A stretch of DNA of 64,000 nt from Mongoliitalea daihaiensis (GTDB taxonomy: Bacteria; Bacteroidota; Bacteroidia; Cytophagales; Cyclobacteriaceae), in contig NZ_CP063779.1 in NCBI RefSeq assembly GCF_021596945.1, forward strand, positions 375,501-439,500, given 5' to 3'. Shown one piece after another: positions 50,631-59,598 of the stretch. Positions within the stretch are counted from its first letter, which is position 1. Each line of letters opens with the position of its first letter. Made by a program: the position numbers and the translations under genes. The notes below the pieces were generated by a model. That model was not told the origin of the DNA. It did no database searches and was given only the letters and a program-made list of their open reading frames with translations.

Positions 50631-51300
50631 ATCGGTCCTCCTGGATTTTGCCCCCTTTGATGGAAATGATGCGGTCGGTTTTTTGGGCAAGCTCCACATC
50701 GTGCGTCACCAAAACCAGCGTGGTTCCCTTTTCCCGGTTCAGATCAAAAATCAATTGCTCAATCAGTTCTCCCGTTTCTGTATCCAAATTACCAGTAGGT
50801 TCGTCTGCAAATAAAATCGCCGGCTCATTGGCAAAGGCACGTGCGATGGAAACCCGCTGCTGCTCTCCTCCGGATAATTGGGTAGGGTAATGCGTAGCAC
50901 GATCAGCCAGTCCCACTTGTTTGAGCAGTTCCATGGCTTTTACACGGGCATCCTTCCTCTTTTTCAATTCCAAAGGAACCATCACATTTTCCAAAGCGGT
51001 GAGAGTTGGCAGCAATTGGAAATTTTGAAAAATAAAGCCAACGGATTCACTCCTCACAGAAGCGCGCTCGTCCTCAGAAAGCAGATCAAGTCGTTTGCCA
51101 TTCAGCTCAATGGTCCCTGTACTCGATGAATCCAAACCGGCACAAAGTCCCAAAAGCGTTGTCTTCCCGCTACCGGATGGGCCTACAATGGCAATACTTT
51201 CGCCTGCCTGAATCTCTATATTCACTTGGTCCAATACAGTCAGCTTTTTACTGCCTGTTTGGTAGGTTTTGGAAACCTCTTGGATGCGTATGATACTCAT
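50623..51300 (-). CDS. YbbA/LolD-type ABC transporter ATP-binding protein
   Basis: The protein has 225 aa. It is a complete ABC domain: Walker A AIVGPSGSGKTTLLGLCAGL (about 38-57), signature QLSGGEQQRVSIARAFANEP, Walker B ILFADEPTGNLD, switch His in VLVTHDVELAQKTD. The 'THD' and 'VGFIFQNFQLLPTLTALENV' lines are typical of the LolD/MacB/YbbA group. It is translationally coupled to the YbbP-type permease. In E. coli the ybbA gene stands beside tesA; here a TesA-like esterase gene lies 3 kb further on. Confidence 0.95.
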   Translation of the reverse strand: MSIIRIQEVSKTYQTGSKKLTVLDQVNIEIQAGESIAIVGPSGSGKTTLLGLCAGLDSSSTGTIELNGKRLDLLSEDERASVRSESVGFIFQNFQLLPTLTALENVMVPLELKKRKDARVKAMELLKQVGLADRATHYPTQLSGGEQQRVSIARAFANEPAILFADEPTGNLDTETGELIEQLIFDLNREKGTTLVLVTHDVELAQKTDRIISIKGGKIQEDRYV

Positions 51301-51441
51301 AAAAGTTTATGGAGCTTAGAATGGAATAACGTCAATGTCATTGCAAAAGGTTTACCCTTTGCCAATCAAATATACAGGAAAGTTCCTTGGCAATTGACAT
51401 GCTCTAAGCCTAATTCCTCCAATGGTGGGAACACAATCGAC

Positions 51442-52485
51442 CTATTGTTGCCTGTCATACCCCCCAGAAAGAATCTTTCGGATAGGCACGATGCTAAGTT
51501 GATCCACGCTATCTTTTTCACTGCTGAAAAAAATATGCTTGTCATGAGAAAAATTTAAGGGTATTTGGTTTGTGGGAATAATTTTTGGCTGGGCATCATC
51601 ATGAAGAGAACACATAAGCAAGTGACGACTGGTAAAGGTCCTTTCTGTTCCTTGATTGACAATCAACAAGAGTGCACCATCGGACATAACAAAATCAACC
51701 ACTCTTGTCCTTTGGGTAGTATCATTCGCGGAATTGAAGAACTCTACTTGTGAAACATAGCTTCTTGTCTTCATTACATGATAAGGAAAGTCAGATGGTG
51801 TTTTATATTTTTCTTTGACAGCCGTCCCTTTTTTCTGATCGACTCTTAGCAATTCGGCAGAAAAAGGATTTAAGATGAGCACATCCTGGTTTTCATCAAG
51901 TGCTAGTTTGAGCAAATCTGCAACTTTGTCTTCCAAATCAAGTTGATAAATGAAGGTGCTTTGCAATGATTTTAAATTGAGCTTATACAATTTCGATTCT
52001 TGCCGGGTCTTAATCGAATAGGTAAGGTAAAATACTTCATGCTTACTTAAAGGCACAAAATCAATCATTCTTTCATTGGAAGCGACTTTGAAGGGAATTT
52101 TTTGAGAAATAGAAGAATTTTTAGCATCTAGTATAATCAACGAATCCGGGGTGTATTTCATGATGGCTACATGTGAGTTATCCAATGCTGCTACTTTTTT
52201 TAGCACCCTCCCCCCATGGAGTTCCAATCCTTGCATGGTTTGTACTTGTTGCAACAGTTGAATAGTAGTATCAAGCGCTTGTTGATTGAAAATGTCAAGG
52301 TTTGAAGAATAATCCCGAAGCACAAAAAAATTATCTTGCACATAAGCGATGGCTGGATCATAAACAGTTCGCAGTTTTTGAACGGATACGCTATCCAGCA
52401 TTTCCCTTTCAGGGGATTTAGGTGAAGTACAACTCAGTACAAACAAGAAAATGATGCACAATTGCGTGGGCATGTAATGTCTCAT
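51442..52485 (-). CDS. Lipoprotein with propeller-like repeats
   Basis: The protein has 347 aa. The signal peptide (LCIIFLFVLSCTSP) ends in a lipobox LSC. The mature part is a run of beta-strand pairs of the six-bladed propeller type (AIAYVQDNFFVLRDYSSNLD, KVAALDNSHVAIMKYTPDSL, DVLILNPFSAELLRVDQKKG). It is third in a leftward operon after a DUF4221 lipoprotein and a small CxxC lipoprotein (5-bp gap). No enzymatic motif is seen; probably cell-surface or periplasmic binding. Confidence 0.7.
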   Translation of the reverse strand: MRHYMPTQLCIIFLFVLSCTSPKSPEREMLDSVSVQKLRTVYDPAIAYVQDNFFVLRDYSSNLDIFNQQALDTTIQLLQQVQTMQGLELHGGRVLKKVAALDNSHVAIMKYTPDSLIILDAKNSSISQKIPFKVASNERMIDFVPLSKHEVFYLTYSIKTRQESKLYKLNLKSLQSTFIYQLDLEDKVADLLKLALDENQDVLILNPFSAELLRVDQKKGTAVKEKYKTPSDFPYHVMKTRSYVSQVEFFNSANDTTQRTRVVDFVMSDGALLLIVNQGTERTFTSRHLLMCSLHDDAQPKIIPTNQIPLNFSHDKHIFFSSEKDSVDQLSIVPIRKILSGGYDRQQ

Positions 52486-52490
52486 AAATG

Positions 52491-52838
52491 CTATTTATTG
52501 GTTTTAAAATAGACGGGTTGTTTTTCGAGATAATGTTCAAAATACCGGGTACTATCCCACAAATAATTGGCCTTGTTGTCTTGTCCAAAAATGTCCGCCT
52601 TTTTTTTGGAAGTGGAAAGAATAATCACCACAAATGAAGAATCAGTAGCATAGTCGGCTAACTTATCGCCATATAGCTGAAAGCATGATTTACAACGATC
52701 AAGGTCTACAACCATAAATTGTTCGGGGGTAGCGGGAGTTTTATCCAAATCTTTGATACTAGAGGATTTTTTGTGGTTACAACCAATAGCTACAAAAATT
52801 AAAATGAACCAATATCTACTTAAACCCATATACATCAT
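52491..52838 (-). CDS. Small CxxC lipoprotein
   Basis: 115 aa (starts at 52838, 52835 or 52829 are possible). A short lipoprotein signal (RYWFILIFVAIGC) is followed by QFMVVDLDRCKSCFQLYGDK with a CxxC pair (about residues 48-51) and SFVVIILSTSKKKADIFGQD, which together look like the first strand-helix-strand of a thioredoxin-like fold, without the second half. The family is not named. It overlaps the DUF4221 gene by 23 bp and is 5 bp before the propeller lipoprotein, so the three act together. Confidence 0.65.
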   Translation of the reverse strand: MMYMGLSRYWFILIFVAIGCNHKKSSSIKDLDKTPATPEQFMVVDLDRCKSCFQLYGDKLADYATDSSFVVIILSTSKKKADIFGQDNKANYLWDSTRYFEHYLEKQPVYFKTNK

Positions 52839-53958
52839 AGGTTATATTATCCTCGCGTAAACCAGCAAAAGATGGATTAATTTTTGGCAAATAAATTCCA
52901 TCAGGACCCAAGAAAGCTACTCGGGGATCATAAGTGCCTGCTTTGAATTGGGTACTACCCAGAAATTCTCCCTCTAAGGTGTATGTCAAGTATTCAAAGT
53001 TCTTGGATAAGTAAGCATTGGGTTGTTGGCCTGGTTTTTCAGGTAATGAGGTAGGTAAATACCGCAATCTATGGATCACTTCCCTCTTTTTATCCAACAG
53101 GATCTTACCATAGGAGTAACTCTCCATTTCCAATTGTAGTAATTTCTTATTAGGTAAGTCGGCCGTTATTGGTTCAGGTTTAGTGGGATTACCTCCATGC
53201 ATGGCGATTGCTTTGGATGATAACAGCCTACCATCTTGTCCCTTGATATGATATACTGTATCTGAAATATTCCAGGAATAATACCACTCTTCCTTACCTA
53301 ACTTAATGCGCGTAAAAAATTGATTGATCCACCTATGTGATTGTAAATAATAAGGTCTATTAATATAATCATAAGTTTTAAAATCACCTGTAGCAATATC
53401 CAAACTGTGTTCATGCAGATAATCTTTATCATCAATTCCCTCATTGGTAAGCGGTAAGGTGGAAAAATGTAATTCCGATCCCATTAATATGTTTGGTGCA
53501 GAAGAAGAACCATAGTGATTGATCAGTCCGGCCCTGTCACTCACAAATTCCTTATGTCGAATTCTGTCTACTACTTTTCCGGAAATATCCATGATGAGAC
53601 TGTTTTTTAAGAGCATTTGTGAAAAAATAAAGATGGAATCAGGAGAATGAAAATGAAAAACATAAAGTCTGTCCAAACCATTGATGCCCTCCTTTTCTAT
53701 GGGAAGTCTGTAAATCATTTCCTCGTGGGATAAGCTATAAAAATCAAGAGAGTGATTGGGTTGATTCAAAACAATGAGCGTATCACCCCGCTGTTGAAAA
53801 ACAAAAAACTCATACGTGGACCTATCATCCAGGGGTAAACTGACAGATTTTTTTAATGAAAGTAATTGGTTAGTAGTGTCCGTAATATCCGTTTCTCCTG
53901 TACAAGAACAAGCAAATAAAACAGCACCAAACAATATTTTTTTGATCAATGAAATCAT
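52816..53958 (-). CDS. DUF4221 family lipoprotein
   Basis: The protein has 380 aa. Signal IKKILFGAVLFACSCTGETD with lipobox FACSC. The mature part resembles DUF4221 proteins of Bacteroidota: GDTLIVLNQPNHSLDFYSLS, KEGINGLDRLYVFHFHSPDS and LEGEFLGSTQFKAGTYDPRV. A propeller-like fold is likely. It is the first gene of the three-lipoprotein operon. The function is unknown. Such genes often occur in lineage-specific expanded families. Confidence 0.75.
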   Translation of the reverse strand: MISLIKKILFGAVLFACSCTGETDITDTTNQLLSLKKSVSLPLDDRSTYEFFVFQQRGDTLIVLNQPNHSLDFYSLSHEEMIYRLPIEKEGINGLDRLYVFHFHSPDSIFIFSQMLLKNSLIMDISGKVVDRIRHKEFVSDRAGLINHYGSSSAPNILMGSELHFSTLPLTNEGIDDKDYLHEHSLDIATGDFKTYDYINRPYYLQSHRWINQFFTRIKLGKEEWYYSWNISDTVYHIKGQDGRLLSSKAIAMHGGNPTKPEPITADLPNKKLLQLEMESYSYGKILLDKKREVIHRLRYLPTSLPEKPGQQPNAYLSKNFEYLTYTLEGEFLGSTQFKAGTYDPRVAFLGPDGIYLPKINPSFAGLREDNITYDVYGFK

Positions 53959-54171
53959 AGGAGTAATCGGTCAACACTTCGTTATTTCAAGAAAAACTAC
54001 CATTTGAACTAAAGTTATTGAAAAAAAAAAAAAACAACTCAAGGACTCGTAATTCTTAACGATACGTCCCTTTTTTACGATTTCTCAACTTTTAAGGTAG
54101 AAAAATGGTTTTTATCAAAAGTGCCTTTCAAGTGCATAAATCCAATAAAACCAAACCCTTCAGCAGAAAAA

Positions 54172-54202
54172 TTGGTCTATTTGAGCATGGTTGTTACCTT
54201 TA
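54172..54202 (+). promoter_or_regulatory. Possible promoter of the GDSL esterase gene
   Basis: TTG at 54172-54174 and TACCTTTA at 54195-54202 are 20 bp apart, one base off the TAnnTTTG consensus. The 326-bp gap 53959-54284 also holds a long A-run (54019-54034) and nothing else that I recognise. Confidence 0.4.
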
Positions 54203-54284
54203 TCCGAATACTATTTGACACGAAGGTTGACCAATTGCGTTTAGATGGACGATAAAAAATCTAATTTAACGAATACATCCACTC

Positions 54285-54947
54285 ATGAGAAATTTGAATT
54301 ACTTCTTCCTTTTGGCATTGTTGTCAACTGCCTGTGGGCAGCAACCAAGTGAACCCATCGCAGAACCGATAAGCGAGCAGGTCGAAATTTCTTCTAAAAA
54401 GAAGACCATCCTTTTCTTCGGCAACAGCCTGACAGCCGGATACGGCTTGGATGAGGATGAAACTTTCCCCTATCTGATTGGAGGAAAGCTCGAGCAAGAT
54501 GGCCTGGAATACAAAGTAGTCAATGCAGGTTTGAGTGGTGACACGAGTGCCAGTGGTCTCAGTCGCTTGGATTGGTTTTTGGAAGAGGAACCCGCTGTCT
54601 TTGTTTTGGAACTAGGTGCCAATGATGGTTTACGAGGGATTGACTTAGCCGAAACCAAAAGCAATTTAAAATCCATTCTGACAAAAGTACGCTCCAAGTA
54701 TCCTGAAACTGTCTTAATCTTAGCCGGCATGCAGATCCCGCCAAACATGGGGCCTGAATACACGGCGCGATTTGCTGAAATTTATCCAGAGGTGGCGCAA
54801 GAAGAACAAGTCTACCTGATTCCCTTCCTTTTGGAAGGAGTCGCTGGAGACCCTGATTTAAATCTTCCCGACGGCATTCACCCCACCGCAGAAGGTCAAA
54901 AAATTGTAGCAACCACCGTGTGGACCCATTTGAAAGGACTGCTGTAA
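54285..54947 (+). CDS. TesA-like GDSL arylesterase (lipoprotein)
   Basis: The protein has 220 aa. Lipoprotein signal (YFFLLALLSTACGQQ, lipobox STAC). SGNH-hydrolase blocks: FFGNSLTAGYGLDEDETFPY (block I, Ser about 48), NAGLSGDTSASGLSRLDWFL (block II Gly), ELGANDGLRGID (block III Asn), and LPDGIHPTAEGQKIVA (block V Asp-x-x-His). This is the TesA/arylesterase pattern: a periplasmic esterase, lysophospholipase or thioesterase. It lies near the YbbA/YbbP-type transporter, its usual neighbour in Proteobacteria, but in another operon. Confidence 0.92.
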   Translation: MRNLNYFFLLALLSTACGQQPSEPIAEPISEQVEISSKKKTILFFGNSLTAGYGLDEDETFPYLIGGKLEQDGLEYKVVNAGLSGDTSASGLSRLDWFLEEEPAVFVLELGANDGLRGIDLAETKSNLKSILTKVRSKYPETVLILAGMQIPPNMGPEYTARFAEIYPEVAQEEQVYLIPFLLEGVAGDPDLNLPDGIHPTAEGQKIVATTVWTHLKGLL

Positions 54948-55111
54948 GCTTCCTTTTTTTCGAAACTTCCTGTTTTTATAAAAGACTCTTTAGCTTCCCC
55001 TAAGAATCCACAAAAAAGTCTACACTTCTGCCAAATAATTCGAGTCAATTGCTTTTGATTTAAATATTTTTTTACACAACTTACGACAGAATTATAAAAA
55101 TTTTATAAAAC

Positions 55112-56854
55112 ATGAGTTTTGAAATCAAATCATCCGGTGAAGCGTATGATGTAATCATCGTGGGCTCCGGTGCTGGAGGGGGCATGGCCTCCAAGATTCT
55201 CTCGGAAGCAGGCTTGTCTGTTGCCGTGCTGGAAGCTGGTCAGGATTTTGACCCTGCCAAAGAAGAAGATCGAACTCAGCTAAGGCCACCTTGGGAATCT
55301 CCCCGAAGAGGCAGTGGCACGCGAGTCAGGCCTTTTGGAGATTTTGACCAAGCCATTGGAGGTTGGGATATCGAGGGGGAGCCGTACACGAGAGCCCCTG
55401 GCACGCAATTCGACTGGTTCCGCTCACGCATGGTCGGTGGCCGTACCAATCACTGGGGTAGGATTTCTCTCCGATTTGGACCAAACGATTTCAAACGCAA
55501 AAGTATCGATGGCTTAGGAGATGATTGGCCCATCGGCTACGATGATCTGAAGCCCTACTACGATAAAGTTGATAAATTGATTGGCGTTTTTGGTTCCAAA
55601 GAAGGGATCTACAATGAACCCGATGGATATTTCCTTCCACCCTTAAAGCCGAGACTACACGAGCTTTATGCAATGAAAGGAGCAAATAAATCCAATGTAC
55701 CCATGATTCCTTCTCGCTTGTCGATGTTGACAAGACCTATCAACAATGAGCGTGGGGTTTGTTTTTTCTGTAATCAGTGCAACCGTGCCTGTCAAGCCTA
55801 TGCAGATTTTTCTTCCGGTTCGGTGCTTTTAAAACCAGCCATGCAAAAAGGAAAAGTGGATTTATACACTTTTGCCATGGTACGTGCAGTTACCACAGAT
55901 GACAATGGCAAAGCTACCGGCGTATCCTACATCAACAAAGTGGATATGCAGGAATACAAGTTGCGTGCTCGAGCCGTGGTACTCGGTGCATCCGCCTGCG
56001 AGACTGCCAGAATCATGATGAATTCCAAGTCCAAATCCCATCCGAATGGCGTGGGAAATAGCAGCGGAATGGTCGGCAGGTATGTTCATGACTCCACAGG
56101 CGCCGATAGAATGGGCATTTTACCCGACCTTGTGGATAGAGAGCGCTACAATGAGGACGGCGTCGGAGGAATGCACGTCTATACTCCATGGTGGTTGGAC
56201 AACAAAAAATTAGACTTCGCTCGAGGATACCATATTGAATACTGGGGAGGGATGGCCATGCCTTCGTACGGAACCGGTTTCGCCATGGACACCATGCGTA
56301 AGTACCTCAAAGATGAATTTGGAAACCCAAGCCCCAATGGAGGCTATGGAGAAGGATTGAAAAAAGATATCCGTCGCCTGTATGGCACCACCCTAGGAAT
56401 GTCCGGAAGAGGAGAAAGTATTCCTCAATACAGCAACTATTGCGAAATCGACAATAAGGTAGTCGATAAATTCGGAATTCCTGTTCTTAAATTCCACTAC
56501 AAATGGACCGACCAAGAGATCAAGCAGGCCAAACACATGCAGGATACCTTTGAAGAAATCCTCACCGAAGCAGGAGCCATCTTGATGGGAACAAAACCTG
56601 GTGCAGACACCCTCTACGGTCTTGCCACTCCTGGGCGCATCATTCACGAAGTAGGCACCACCCGCATGGGTAAGGACCCCAATACTTCCGTATTGAACAG
56701 CAACTGTCAAGCGCACGACTGTGATAACCTCTTCGTAGTGGATGCCGGGCCATTTGTCTCACAGGCTGACAAAAATCCAACATGGACCATCATGGCATTA
56801 GCTTGGAGAACATGTGATTACATCGTAGAAGAATTTAAAAAGAAAAACATCTAA
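55112..56854 (+). CDS. GMC-family oxidoreductase
   Basis: The protein has 580 aa. N-terminal FAD dinucleotide-binding motif VIIVGSGAGGGMASKILSEA (about 11-30) with the acidic VLEAGQDF at the next strand, VGGRTNHWGRISLRFGPNDF, and the GMC C-terminal domain with HEVGTTRMGKDPNTSVLNSN and VDAGPFVSQADKNPTWTIMA (catalytic His/Asn region). A Cys-rich stretch CFFCNQCNRACQAYADF is also present. It probably oxidises a sugar or alcohol as part of a membrane-linked dehydrogenase with the small subunit encoded 11 bp downstream. No signal peptide is visible; export could rely on the partner's twin-arginine-like signal. Confidence 0.92.
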   Translation: MSFEIKSSGEAYDVIIVGSGAGGGMASKILSEAGLSVAVLEAGQDFDPAKEEDRTQLRPPWESPRRGSGTRVRPFGDFDQAIGGWDIEGEPYTRAPGTQFDWFRSRMVGGRTNHWGRISLRFGPNDFKRKSIDGLGDDWPIGYDDLKPYYDKVDKLIGVFGSKEGIYNEPDGYFLPPLKPRLHELYAMKGANKSNVPMIPSRLSMLTRPINNERGVCFFCNQCNRACQAYADFSSGSVLLKPAMQKGKVDLYTFAMVRAVTTDDNGKATGVSYINKVDMQEYKLRARAVVLGASACETARIMMNSKSKSHPNGVGNSSGMVGRYVHDSTGADRMGILPDLVDRERYNEDGVGGMHVYTPWWLDNKKLDFARGYHIEYWGGMAMPSYGTGFAMDTMRKYLKDEFGNPSPNGGYGEGLKKDIRRLYGTTLGMSGRGESIPQYSNYCEIDNKVVDKFGIPVLKFHYKWTDQEIKQAKHMQDTFEEILTEAGAILMGTKPGADTLYGLATPGRIIHEVGTTRMGKDPNTSVLNSNCQAHDCDNLFVVDAGPFVSQADKNPTWTIMALAWRTCDYIVEEFKKKNI

Positions 56855-56865
56855 TTGTAGGAGCC

Positions 56866-57573
56866 ATGAACAGAAGAGAAAACCTAAAACTCCTATTTGC
56901 AGGATCCTTGGCTTCAGGCCTATTACTTACGCATTGTAGCCCAAAAGATAAAGTCGAAGATTACAGCCCACGCATAGCAGGAGGAACTCCAGGTGCCCGA
57001 ACAGCTGAGGAAATTGCCTATGACCAACGCTTACTTTCAGAAGTGTTTTTCACAGATGAAGAGCGGAAGAAGCTGCATGTGCTGGTTGACATCATCATGC
57101 CTGCCGGAGAAAATGGCGTCAGTGCTACCGATGTAGAAGTCCCCGATTTCATCGAGTTTATGATGAAAGACTACCCTCCTTTCCAAACGCCCATGCGAGG
57201 GGGATTGATGTGGCTGGACAATTACAGCGATGATACCTATGGAAAGAAATTTCTAGCGCTTTCCGAATCCCAGCGCATGGAAGTCATTGAGCTAATTGCT
57301 TGGCCTGATAAAGCCCCCGCTGAATTAGCTGGTGCTGTAAATTTCTTTAACATCTTGCGAAACCTCACCTGTACAGGATATTTCACGACCGAAAAGGGAT
57401 TTCAGTACATGGGTTATAAGGGAAATATCCCCAACGTATGGGATGGCGTACCAGATGAAGTGTTGAAGCGGCATGGATTTGAATACCCAGAAAAATACAA
57501 AGACCTCTATCTCAAACCAGAAGAGCGTGGCACGGTCGCCCAATGGGATGAGGAAGGGAACTTAATAGGATAA
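56866..57573 (+). CDS. Gluconate 2-dehydrogenase subunit 3 family protein
   Basis: The protein has 235 aa. N-terminus MNRRENLKLLFAGSLASGLL has a twin-arginine followed by a hydrophobic stretch and ends in THCS, so it could be a Tat-exported lipoprotein. The mature part matches the small subunit of gluconate/alcohol dehydrogenase-like complexes: FFTDEERKKLHVLVDIIMPA near residues 63-82, VEVPDFIEFMMKDYPP and the C-terminal TGYFTTEKGFQYMGYKG. It partners the GMC oxidoreductase 11 bp upstream, perhaps carrying it across the membrane. A terminator follows. Confidence 0.9.
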   Translation: MNRRENLKLLFAGSLASGLLLTHCSPKDKVEDYSPRIAGGTPGARTAEEIAYDQRLLSEVFFTDEERKKLHVLVDIIMPAGENGVSATDVEVPDFIEFMMKDYPPFQTPMRGGLMWLDNYSDDTYGKKFLALSESQRMEVIELIAWPDKAPAELAGAVNFFNILRNLTCTGYFTTEKGFQYMGYKGNIPNVWDGVPDEVLKRHGFEYPEKYKDLYLKPEERGTVAQWDEEGNLIG

Positions 57574-57578
57574 ATTGT

Positions 57579-57608
57579 GAAAGCGGGTACTTCAATACCC
57601 GCTTTTTT
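57579..57608 (+). terminator. Terminator of the GMC operon
   Basis: AAAGCGGGTA and TACCCGCTTT form a perfect 10-bp stem around CTTCAA, followed by TTTT. Confidence 0.9.
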
Positions 57609-57777
57609 ATGAATTTTTTGAAGTCTAATGCTAATTGCAATCTTTAAGCATTCTAATAGTTCCAACTTCATAAACTTTTCGAAAAAAATTTAGGCCAACA
57701 ATCTTTCATCGTAAAAGACTCAACCCCAAACAATACTGAATCGTTAAAAATTTGTATATTTAAAAAAAGGAAATACG

Positions 57778-58020
57778 ATGGAAACTGATGAAATAGATAT
57801 CACTGATAACTTTATAGGGATGATCAAAAATTTGAGCAAGAAGGTTAAGCTCGATCTTATTGATCAAATTTCAGCCTCTATTTCAGAGAACCCTGAAAAT
57901 CTCGGAAATGACACATGGAAAAAGCTTTATGGCGCATTTGAATCAGATAAAAGCGCTGAGGAAATAATTGATGAATTAAGATCAAGTAGATACACTTCAA
58001 GAAAAGTTGAAGACCTCTAA
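57778..58020 (+). CDS. Putative antitoxin of a VapBC-like pair
   Basis: The protein has 80 aa and is acidic. The N-terminal half has NFIGMIKNLSKKVKLDLIDQ (helical), and the C-terminal half is a long flexible segment (DELRSSRYTSRKVEDL) that would wrap the toxin. No DNA-binding motif is clearly recognised. The stop TAA shares its last base with the toxin ATG (TAATG), the classic antitoxin-toxin coupling. The assignment rests mainly on this position. Confidence 0.72.
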   Translation: METDEIDITDNFIGMIKNLSKKVKLDLIDQISASISENPENLGNDTWKKLYGAFESDKSAEEIIDELRSSRYTSRKVEDL

Positions 58021-58418
58021 TGAAATACTTATTAGACACAAATATTTGTATCTACTTCCTCAAAGGAAGGTTCAACTTGGTAGAAAAGTTCGGACAAATT
58101 GGATTTGAAAATTTATATATTTCTGAAATAACACTTGCTGAGTTAAAGTTTGGTGCTGAAAAAAGTGAATTCCCTACAAAAAACCGAGAAATAATTAATG
58201 AATTCACAAATCTTATAAAGCTCATTCCGATTTTTAAGGCCATTGATATTTTTGCAAAAGAAAAAGCCAGATTAAGAAAAACAGGAAGAGTTGTCGATGA
58301 TTTTGACTTACTCATTGGCTCAAGCGCCATTGTAAATAATATGGTATTAGTGACCAATAACGAAAAGCATTTTATTGATTTAGTAGGGATAACATTTGAA
58401 AACTGGACTAAGGTATAA
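58020..58418 (+). CDS. VapC-like PIN-domain toxin
   Basis: The protein has 132 aa. PIN-domain acidic residues are all present: Asp6 in MKYLLDTNICIYFLKG, Glu in ISEITLAELKFGAEKS (about 41), and the DDFDLLIGSSAI pair (about 94 and 97), followed by LVTNNEKHF with the conserved Asn. VapC toxins are Mg-dependent RNases that usually cut tRNA or rRNA. It is coupled to the upstream antitoxin by a 1-bp overlap and appears intact. Confidence 0.9.
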   Translation: MKYLLDTNICIYFLKGRFNLVEKFGQIGFENLYISEITLAELKFGAEKSEFPTKNREIINEFTNLIKLIPIFKAIDIFAKEKARLRKTGRVVDDFDLLIGSSAIVNNMVLVTNNEKHFIDLVGITFENWTKV

Positions 58419-58422
58419 AAAA

Positions 58423-58450
58423 ACAGGGCCTTTACTATTGAAAGCCCTGT
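58423..58450. terminator. Bidirectional terminator between vapC-like and DUF6268 genes
   Basis: ACAGGGC-CTTT and GAAA-GCCCTGT (58423-58429 and 58444-58450 as the core) form the stem. It lies between convergent genes, with an A-run on the left and pyrimidine-rich sequence on the right. Confidence 0.72.
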
Positions 58451-58476
58451 CGAAGACAAACAACTATTTCCAATTT

Positions 58477-59589
58477 TTATAACGTCACAAAACTGATCCC
58501 AATATTGAAATAAACCGCATTGCTTAAGTTATTAACCATCCCAAACTGCTGGGTTCCGAAGAAGCCTCTAAAGAACTCGCGACTCCCCTCCAACTCATCT
58601 GCATTGAAGGTCCAGTCCATACGATAACCAGCCTGCACATGCATCCAGAATGGTCCCGAAACTTGCTTTTGGAATTCTAATCTTGGTCGCAACTCGCCTC
58701 TCCTGATTTCATAGCTATTGTTCCCAACTGAGAAATCATTGATACGGTAGGATTGCCCCTCCAATTCATATCCGAAAAGCAATAATGAATTCTTGCTAAA
58801 ATTGTATCGCCCATGTGCTCTTGCAGGAAACAAAATTTCTGTTCCCCACTTTCTATTGGCACTTGTAACATCATACATGACTACTGGAACATAATTCAAA
58901 TTACCCACACGATAGGTTCGGGCCAATCCTAATCCCCAGCGCTTGCTTTCGCTTACACGTTTAGCATAAACTGCCGCCAAGCTCCAGCGAACAGTATTAA
59001 AAGGTTGCAAGCCCCATGAGTAATCACCGCTCATGTCCAAGCCAGCTTGGATAATGAAGAAATTTTGCTCACTGATGGGCACAAAGAATGTATTGGTCCA
59101 ATTGAGGTTATTCAATCCGCGCTCATCCAAAGTCTGAGTTAGCCCCGAAGCATCCGATTGACTATTAATATCAGAGATATTATAACCCACACGCATGTAG
59201 TTTAAACCACTTTGCCAAACCAAGTTACTTTTAGAGATAACTGGAATGTTGGAATTGAATCGAACACCACCCGTGAAATTCACTCGGCCACTTTCTGAAA
59301 CCGGAGCATCCTCATCTACAGCCCAACCAGAATTACCACTAGCTGGAAAGCGCGCAGCAGAAAGATTCATAGTGTACGCTAACTGCCTATCATATGACAA
59401 ACTGAAAAAACGGGTAGGACTTAAGCCAACAATCGTGGGTCTTGCATACCGCTTTACATTGCTATCATCCACCAATTCCAAGTCACCATAAATATCCCAA
59501 TCATCGTCATCATCATCTTGGGCCATCAACGGAACAAGCCCTGCAAGAAACAGGGCCATACTCATACATACTATTTTTAGCTTCATCAC
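58477..59589 (-). CDS. DUF6268-type outer-membrane protein
   Basis: The protein has 370 aa. Signal peptide (LKIVCMSMALFLAGLVPLMAQ) followed by an aspartate run. The rest alternates hydrophobic and polar residues in about 14 amphipathic strands with aromatic girdles (e.g. QAGYRMDWTF, NAVYFNIGISFVTL ending), the pattern of an outer-membrane beta-barrel; SVGNNSYEIRRGELRPRLEF is the kind of line seen in DUF6268. The C-terminus ends in an aliphatic strand. The function is unknown. Confidence 0.75.
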   Translation of the reverse strand: MMKLKIVCMSMALFLAGLVPLMAQDDDDDDWDIYGDLELVDDSNVKRYARPTIVGLSPTRFFSLSYDRQLAYTMNLSAARFPASGNSGWAVDEDAPVSESGRVNFTGGVRFNSNIPVISKSNLVWQSGLNYMRVGYNISDINSQSDASGLTQTLDERGLNNLNWTNTFFVPISEQNFFIIQAGLDMSGDYSWGLQPFNTVRWSLAAVYAKRVSESKRWGLGLARTYRVGNLNYVPVVMYDVTSANRKWGTEILFPARAHGRYNFSKNSLLLFGYELEGQSYRINDFSVGNNSYEIRRGELRPRLEFQKQVSGPFWMHVQAGYRMDWTFNADELEGSREFFRGFFGTQQFGMVNNLSNAVYFNIGISFVTL

Positions 59590-59598
59590 AGACCTAGA

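Noticed and set aside
51226-51558. 110-codon plus-strand ORF between the ABC ATPase and propeller lipoprotein genes
   Set aside because: It overlaps the ends of both minus-strand genes and shows no family pattern.
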